Shown piece by piece: positions 60,074-64,000 of a DNA stretch of 64,000 nt; the stretch's first letter is position 1; every line of letters starts with the position of its first letter. Below the pieces are notes generated by a model, which was given only the letters and a program-made list of their open reading frames with translations, did no database searches and was not told where the DNA came from. Location: NCBI GenBank assembly GCA_022824925.1, contig JAJDYW010000019.1, positions 37,723 through 101,722 on the forward strand, in the 5' to 3' direction. The translations under genes were made by a program, and so were the position numbers. The DNA comes from Dehalococcoidia bacterium. GTDB lineage: Bacteria > Chloroflexota > Dehalococcoidia > Tepidiformales > Tepidiformaceae.

Positions 60074-61206
60074 GCGGGGACACCCTCCCAGGGGCCGGCG
60101 GCGAAACGGTCGAGCGCGGCGTCGTCGAGGGTGACGCCGAGGCCGGGAGCGGCAGGCAGTGGGAGGGCGCCCGCCTCGGGGGCGGGGAAGCCGCGGGCGA
60201 TGTCGCCGGCGAGGAGGGGCAGGGTCGCGAGACCGCAGGCGGGGCGGGGCTCGGGCAGGAGGGCGGCGAGGTGGAGCGCGAGGGAGGTGCCGATACCCGT
60301 GTCGAAGGTGGTGGTGAGGATGCAGGGCAGGTCGCGCGCGCTTGCCTCGGTGATCATGCCCAGGGCCTCGCGGAGGCCCGTGCGCAGCGGCTTCACCACG
60401 ACGGCGTCGACCGCACCGGCATCGAGGAGCGCGCGGAGGTCGGCGAGGGAGGCGCAGGACTCGTCGGCGGCGATGGGGATGGGGGAGGCGGCACGCACGC
60501 GCGCCAGCCGGGCGGGGGCGTCGGGACCGGGGGAGACGGGCTGCTCGCAGAGGGCGATATCGTGCGCGGCGTGCGCAGCGAGGGCGGTGAGCGCCTCCGC
60601 CTCGCTCCAGGCGCCGTTGGCGTCGATGCGGACCTCGGGGCCGGGTCCGATGGCGGCGCGGACGGCCTTCAGGCGCTCGCCGTCGAGGGCATGGTCGCGG
60701 CCGACCTTCACCTTGACCACCCGGAAGCCACGGGCGAGCGCGTCGGCAGCCTCGCGGGCGACCTCCTGGGGGGAGGGGGCGCCGAGCAGGGCATTCACGG
60801 GAACGGGTCCCGGGGCGGGGGGCGGCAGACCCGCCCGGCCGGCGAGCCAGTGGCCCAGTGGCACACCACAGGCCGCCGCGAGCAGCCCGGCGAGGGCGGT
60901 CTCGAGGGCGACGTCGGCGCCGGGGATGCGTCCGTCCGCCGGGAGGTTCGCCCAGGCCTCGGCGGGAGCAGTCCCGACGAGGGAACGGGCAAGTTCGGCC
61001 ATGCGGTCGCCGAGAGCGCTCACGGCCAGGCCCTCGCCGGGGAGGGGCGCGCACTCGCCCAGGCCCGACGCCCCCTCGGCAGTCTCGATGCGGGCGACGA
61101 GGCCTTCGCGCACGGTGAGGCCGCCGGCGCCGGTCGCGAGGGCGTCACGCAGGGGGATGCGCCAGGGCCGCCAGCGAACGCTCTCGATGGGGGCCGGGGG
61201 GGTCAT
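60070..61206 (-). CDS. menC: o-Succinylbenzoate synthase
   Basis: A 378-residue enolase-superfamily enzyme that dehydrates SHCHC to o-succinylbenzoate. Features: [11 protein letters not shown] with the catalytic Lys pair, [11 protein letters not shown] with Asp, [11 protein letters not shown] with Glu, [11 protein letters not shown] with Asp-Glu, and [10 protein letters not shown] with the second Lys. It starts inside the stop of menB (ATGA) and its stop overlaps menE. Specificity for SHCHC is supported by the operon. Confidence 0.92.
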   Translation of the reverse strand: MTPPAPIESVRWRPWRIPLRDALATGAGGLTVREGLVARIETAEGASGLGECAPLPGEGLAVSALGDRMAELARSLVGTAPAEAWANLPADGRIPGADVALETALAGLLAAACGVPLGHWLAGRAGLPPPAPGPVPVNALLGAPSPQEVAREAADALARGFRVVKVKVGRDHALDGERLKAVRAAIGPGPEVRIDANGAWSEAEALTALAAHAAHDIALCEQPVSPGPDAPARLARVRAASPIPIAADESCASLADLRALLDAGAVDAVVVKPLRTGLREALGMITEASARDLPCILTTTFDTGIGTSLALHLAALLPEPRPACGLATLPLLAGDIARGFPAPEAGALPLPAAPGLGVTLDDAALDRFAAGPWEGVPA

Positions 61207-62030
61207 GGGCGGCGGGGGAACTTCGCCATGTCCGAGTACTCGGGCTCGCGCTTCTCGATGAAGGCGTTGCGGCCTTCCTTCCCCTCGTCGCTCATGTAGA
61301 AGAGGAGGGTCGCGTTGTGGGCGAGCTCGGTGACGCCGGCCATGCCGTCGAGCTCGGCGTTGAACGAGGACTTCATGAGGCGCAGGGCGAGGGGGCTGTG
61401 GCGCAGCACCTCGCGGCCCCACTTCACCCCCTCCTCCTCGAGCTGATCGAGGGGCACGACGGCGTTCACGAGGCCCATCTCGAGCGCTTCCTGCGCGTCG
61501 TACTGGCGGCAGAGGTACCAGATCTCGCGGGCCTTCTTCTGGCCGACGAGGCGGGCGAGCTGGGCCGCGCCGAAGCCGCCGTCGAACGAGCCGACGCGGG
61601 GGCCGGTCTGCCCGAAGCGGGCGTTCTCGGCGGCGATGGTGAGGTCGCAGATGACGTGCAGGACGTGCCCGCCGCCGATCGACCAGCCCGCCACGAGGGC
61701 GATCACGGGCACGGGCGTCGAGCGGATGAGCTTGTGCAGATCGGTGACGTTGATGCGGGCGACGTCGTCCTCGCCGACGTAGCCGCCGTGGCCGCGCACG
61801 CGCTGGTCGCCGCCGGAGCAGAAGGCGCGGCCGCCCTCGCCCGTGAAGAGCACGACCCCGACCTCGGGGTCCTCGCGGGCCTTCTGGAAGGCGTCGATCA
61901 ACTCGAAGACGGTCTCGGGGCGGAATGCGTTGTGGACCTCGGGCCGGTTGATGCTGATGCGAGCCATCCCCTCGGCTTTGCCGTAGAGGATGTCCTCGTA
62001 GTCACCGGCCGGTTCCCAGGCTACCGCCAT
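61203..62030 (-). CDS. menB: 1,4-Dihydroxy-2-naphthoyl-CoA synthase
   Basis: A 275-residue crotonase-fold enzyme that cyclises o-succinylbenzoyl-CoA. Signatures: [39 protein letters not shown], and [20 protein letters not shown], with [16 protein letters not shown], all diagnostic of MenB. Overlaps menH by 29 bases at its start and menC at its end (ATGA). ATG 62030 is chosen; the extended frame is a shadow. Confidence 0.95.
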   Translation of the reverse strand: MAVAWEPAGDYEDILYGKAEGMARISINRPEVHNAFRPETVFELIDAFQKAREDPEVGVVLFTGEGGRAFCSGGDQRVRGHGGYVGEDDVARINVTDLHKLIRSTPVPVIALVAGWSIGGGHVLHVICDLTIAAENARFGQTGPRVGSFDGGFGAAQLARLVGQKKAREIWYLCRQYDAQEALEMGLVNAVVPLDQLEEEGVKWGREVLRHSPLALRLMKSSFNAELDGMAGVTELAHNATLLFYMSDEGKEGRNAFIEKREPEYSDMAKFPRRP

Positions 62031-62859
62031 GCTCCTGCTCCCTCGCGCCCTCCCGGAGGAAGGCCGTAATCGTCCGCGCGCAGTATGCCGCTTTCTCCAT
62101 GTGTGCGGCATGCCCGGCGCCGGGAACGCGGACGGCGCGGGCGTCCGGCATGGCCGCTGCCATCTCACCAGCGATAGCGGTGAACTTCTGGTCGAGGGCC
62201 CCCGCGAGGAGGAGAGAGGGCATCGTTATGTCGCTGAGCTGGTCGTGGAGAGGGGGCTGAGCGCCGGTTCCCATGCCGCGAAGGCTGTTGGCGAGCCCGT
62301 GGGCATCGTTCGCGAGGCGGCCGCGACGGATGGCTCGGCGCATGCCGGCGGGGAGGCGCTGCTGCGTCTCGAAGAGGGGCAGCGACTCCCAGTAGTCGAC
62401 GAAGGCGGGGACGCCCTCGGCCTCGATGCGGTCGGCGAGCGCTTCGTCGGCGGCGCGGCGGGCCTCCCGCTCGGCGGGGTCGGCGAGGCCGGGGGAGGCG
62501 CCCACGAGGACGAGGCGCTCGACTGCCTCGGGGAGCGTGGCGGCGATGTAGAGGGCGAGCCGACCGCCCATCGAGTAACCGAGCCAGGCGCTCCGGCGGA
62601 ACCCGAAGGCGAGCATGGCCGTGACGGCATCGCGGGCGGCGCGCTCCATGGCATAGCGGTCGGGGGTTTCGGGCTTGCTGGAATCGCCGTGCCCGACGAT
62701 GTCGACGGCGAGGAGGGTGTAACGGGCGCCGAGCATCTCGGCCAGCGGTCCCCAGCTCATGGCCGACCCGGTGAAGCCGTGGAGGAGCACGAGCGGCGGT
62801 CCAGAGCCCATGCGCTCGACGTTCAGGAAGAAGCCGCCGTCGAGGGGCACGCGCGTCAT
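62002..62859 (-). CDS. menH: SHCHC synthase (alpha/beta hydrolase)
   Basis: A 285-residue alpha/beta hydrolase that removes pyruvate from SEPHCHC to give SHCHC. It has [20 protein letters not shown] (oxyanion), the nucleophile elbow [14 protein letters not shown] with Ser, and [11 protein letters not shown] with the catalytic His; an Asp lies in [10 protein letters not shown]. The ATG at 62859 overlaps the menD stop (ATGA). The operon makes the MenH call firm, since the fold alone is generic. Confidence 0.9.
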   Translation of the reverse strand: MTRVPLDGGFFLNVERMGSGPPLVLLHGFTGSAMSWGPLAEMLGARYTLLAVDIVGHGDSSKPETPDRYAMERAARDAVTAMLAFGFRRSAWLGYSMGGRLALYIAATLPEAVERLVLVGASPGLADPAEREARRAADEALADRIEAEGVPAFVDYWESLPLFETQQRLPAGMRRAIRRGRLANDAHGLANSLRGMGTGAQPPLHDQLSDITMPSLLLAGALDQKFTAIAGEMAAAMPDARAVRVPGAGHAAHMEKAAYCARTITAFLREGAREQEHGGSLGTGR

Positions 62860-64000
62860 GACCAGGCCGCCTCGTTCGCCTGCGCCCACGCCTCCTCGTG
62901 CATCTCGAGGTTGCGGACGCGGTCGGTACGGACCTCGACGATGCGGACGCCGCGTTCGCGGGCGGCGAGCGCGACGGCGAGCTCATCCCAGTCGCGGGCG
63001 AGGCAGTGGCCGGCGCCATAGGCGCGAGCGGCCGTGGCGAAGTCCACGTCACTGGGCGTCCCGAACCACTCCTCGAAGACGTGGTCGTGCCGGGCCTGGG
63101 GCAGGTAGTGGAAGATGGCGCTGCCGCCGTTGTTCAGGAGGACGATGGTCAGGTCGAGGTCGTGGCGGACGCCGGCCCAGAGCCCGTTCAGGTCGTGGAA
63201 GAGGGAGAGATCGCCGATGAGGAGGGCGACCGGTCCCGATCCCGCGGCGGCGTGCCCGAGCGCCGACGACACGACGCCGTCGATGCCGTTGGCCCCGCGG
63301 TTGGAAGCGACAGCCAGCGGCTTCGCGTCGCCCGCGAGGAAGGCGTCGACGTCGCGGACGGGCATGCTGTTCCCGGCGAAGAGGGTCGCGCCGGCCGGCA
63401 GCGCGCGCTGCAACTCGACGACCGCGCGGCCCTCGAAGGGCGCGGGTGCGGCGAGGGCGTAGTCGGCGAGGGCTTGCCGGGCGCGCGCGTCGTGCGCGCG
63501 CCATCCGTCGAGCCAGCCGCCGTCGCGCCGGCGCGAGCGGGACTCGCCGAGGGCAACAGCGGCGGAGCCGGGGTCGGCCACGAGGCGGTTCGTCGTCACG
63601 GCGTTGGGGTCGCGGAAGGAGGCGGGGAGGTCGACAAGGATGTGGGCCGCGTCCGGCGCCCCGGCAAGGAACTGGTTGAGCGCCTTCGAGGTGGGCGCCG
63701 CGCCGAAGCGCACCACGCAATCGGGGGCAAGGGAGGCGGAGCGGGGGTCACGGAGGAAGGCGTCGTAGGCGCCGATAACGTGGCTGCGGTCGTGGGCGCC
63801 GGTGCGGAGCCCGCTGAGCGGGTCCGCGAGGAGCGGCGCGCCGAGGCTGGCGGCAAGGGCGGCGACTTCACCGGCGGGGAGTCCACCGCTCTCCGGCCCG
63901 GCGATGACCACGGGGCGCTCGCTACGGTCGAGCGCCGCGGCGGCGGCCGCGAGCGCGTCCCCCTCTGGGGGAAGGGCGGGGACGGTGGGGAGGGGACCGG
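62856..64000 (-). CDS. menD: SEPHCHC synthase, C-terminal part
   Basis: The C-terminal 380 or so residues of the thiamine-diphosphate enzyme that joins isochorismate and 2-oxoglutarate, the first committed step of menaquinone synthesis. Seen: FAGNSMPVRDVDAFL, VASNRGANGIDGVVSSALGHA, the GDLSLFHDLNGL Mg/ThDP site with Asp, LNNGGSAIFHYLPQ, and FEEWFGTPSDVDFATAARAYG. These are strongly MenD-like. The N-terminal part lies beyond the right edge. First gene of the operon visible here. Confidence 0.94.
   Translation of the reverse strand, partial: GPLPTVPALPPEGDALAAAAAALDRSERPVVIAGPESGGLPAGEVAALAASLGAPLLADPLSGLRTGAHDRSHVIGAYDAFLRDPRSASLAPDCVVRFGAAPTSKALNQFLAGAPDAAHILVDLPASFRDPNAVTTNRLVADPGSAAVALGESRSRRRDGGWLDGWRAHDARARQALADYALAAPAPFEGRAVVELQRALPAGATLFAGNSMPVRDVDAFLAGDAKPLAVASNRGANGIDGVVSSALGHAAAGSGPVALLIGDLSLFHDLNGLWAGVRHDLDLTIVLLNNGGSAIFHYLPQARHDHVFEEWFGTPSDVDFATAARAYGAGHCLARDWDELAVALAARERGVRIVEVRTDRVRNLEMHEEAWAQANEAAWS

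Overview
This is a 64 kb stretch of very GC-rich, densely coded bacterial chromosome (about 70 protein genes, one tRNA, no gene-free gap above 300 bases). The gene content suggests an aerobic, menaquinone- and heme-A-using heterotroph that makes coenzyme F420. It has a fused CofG-CofH FO synthase, three luciferase-like F420 oxidoreductases and a Ddn-type deazaflavin nitroreductase. These traits plus many CaiB/BaiF CoA-transferases fit a Chloroflexota (Dehalococcoidia/Tepidiforma-like) lineage best, with Actinobacteria second. That placement is inference; no rRNA is present.

Layout. 0-9.5 kb: the start of coaE, an aspartic-protease-fold protein, an orphan HigA, an HxlR regulator divergent from the FO synthase, a methyltransferase, a rhodanese, the primary sigma factor rpoD, three tandem paralogous membrane proteins and a Nudix hydrolase. 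9.5-12.9 kb: an F420 oxidoreductase, then the copper delivery set for cytochrome oxidase (ctaG-sco-PCuAC), whose promoter overlaps a CRP-like palindrome. 12.9-31 kb: acyl-CoA metabolism, with a two-domain CoA-transferase, a biotin-dependent carboxyltransferase, an SDR, an enoyl-CoA hydratase, an HpcH aldolase, two tandem ecdysteroid-kinase-like phosphotransferases, an FAD reductase, and a tightly coupled six-gene operon (kinase, two CoA-transferases, DUF35, thiolase-like protein, F420 oxidoreductase). 31-39.7 kb: an amidohydrolase, exonuclease III, an MFS exporter, tRNA-Pro(GGG) followed by a second orphan HigA, an F420 oxidoreductase, a nitroreductase, Sir2, and heme A synthesis (ctaA-ctaB). 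39.7-44.3 kb: a more accessory segment of lower GC with a secreted repeat protein, a Phd/PIN toxin-antitoxin pair, a glycine-oxidase-like enzyme, an AlkZ-like winged-helix protein and an NYN nuclease. 44.3-58.6 kb: a P450, a DUF4349-PKD lipoprotein, a D-aminoacylase-like amidohydrolase, a HEPN-like protein, VanZ, an SDR, a PEP-mobile-domain protein, two MFS exporters, and a VOC gene interrupted by an in-frame amber codon. 58.6-64 kb: a menaquinone operon, menD-menH-menB-menC-menE, whose menD runs off the window.

Three observations stand out. First, several unrelated genes carry a -10-like hexamer exactly six bases before the start codon and no Shine-Dalgarno sequence, suggesting leaderless transcripts. 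Second, both CoA-transferase pairs combine one unit having the catalytic Asp with one lacking it (Gln214 in one case, Glu619 in the other). Third, the kinase/CoA-transferase/DUF35/thiolase/F420-oxidoreductase operon looks like an uncharacterised catabolic module, perhaps for an isoprenoid- or steroid-like acid.
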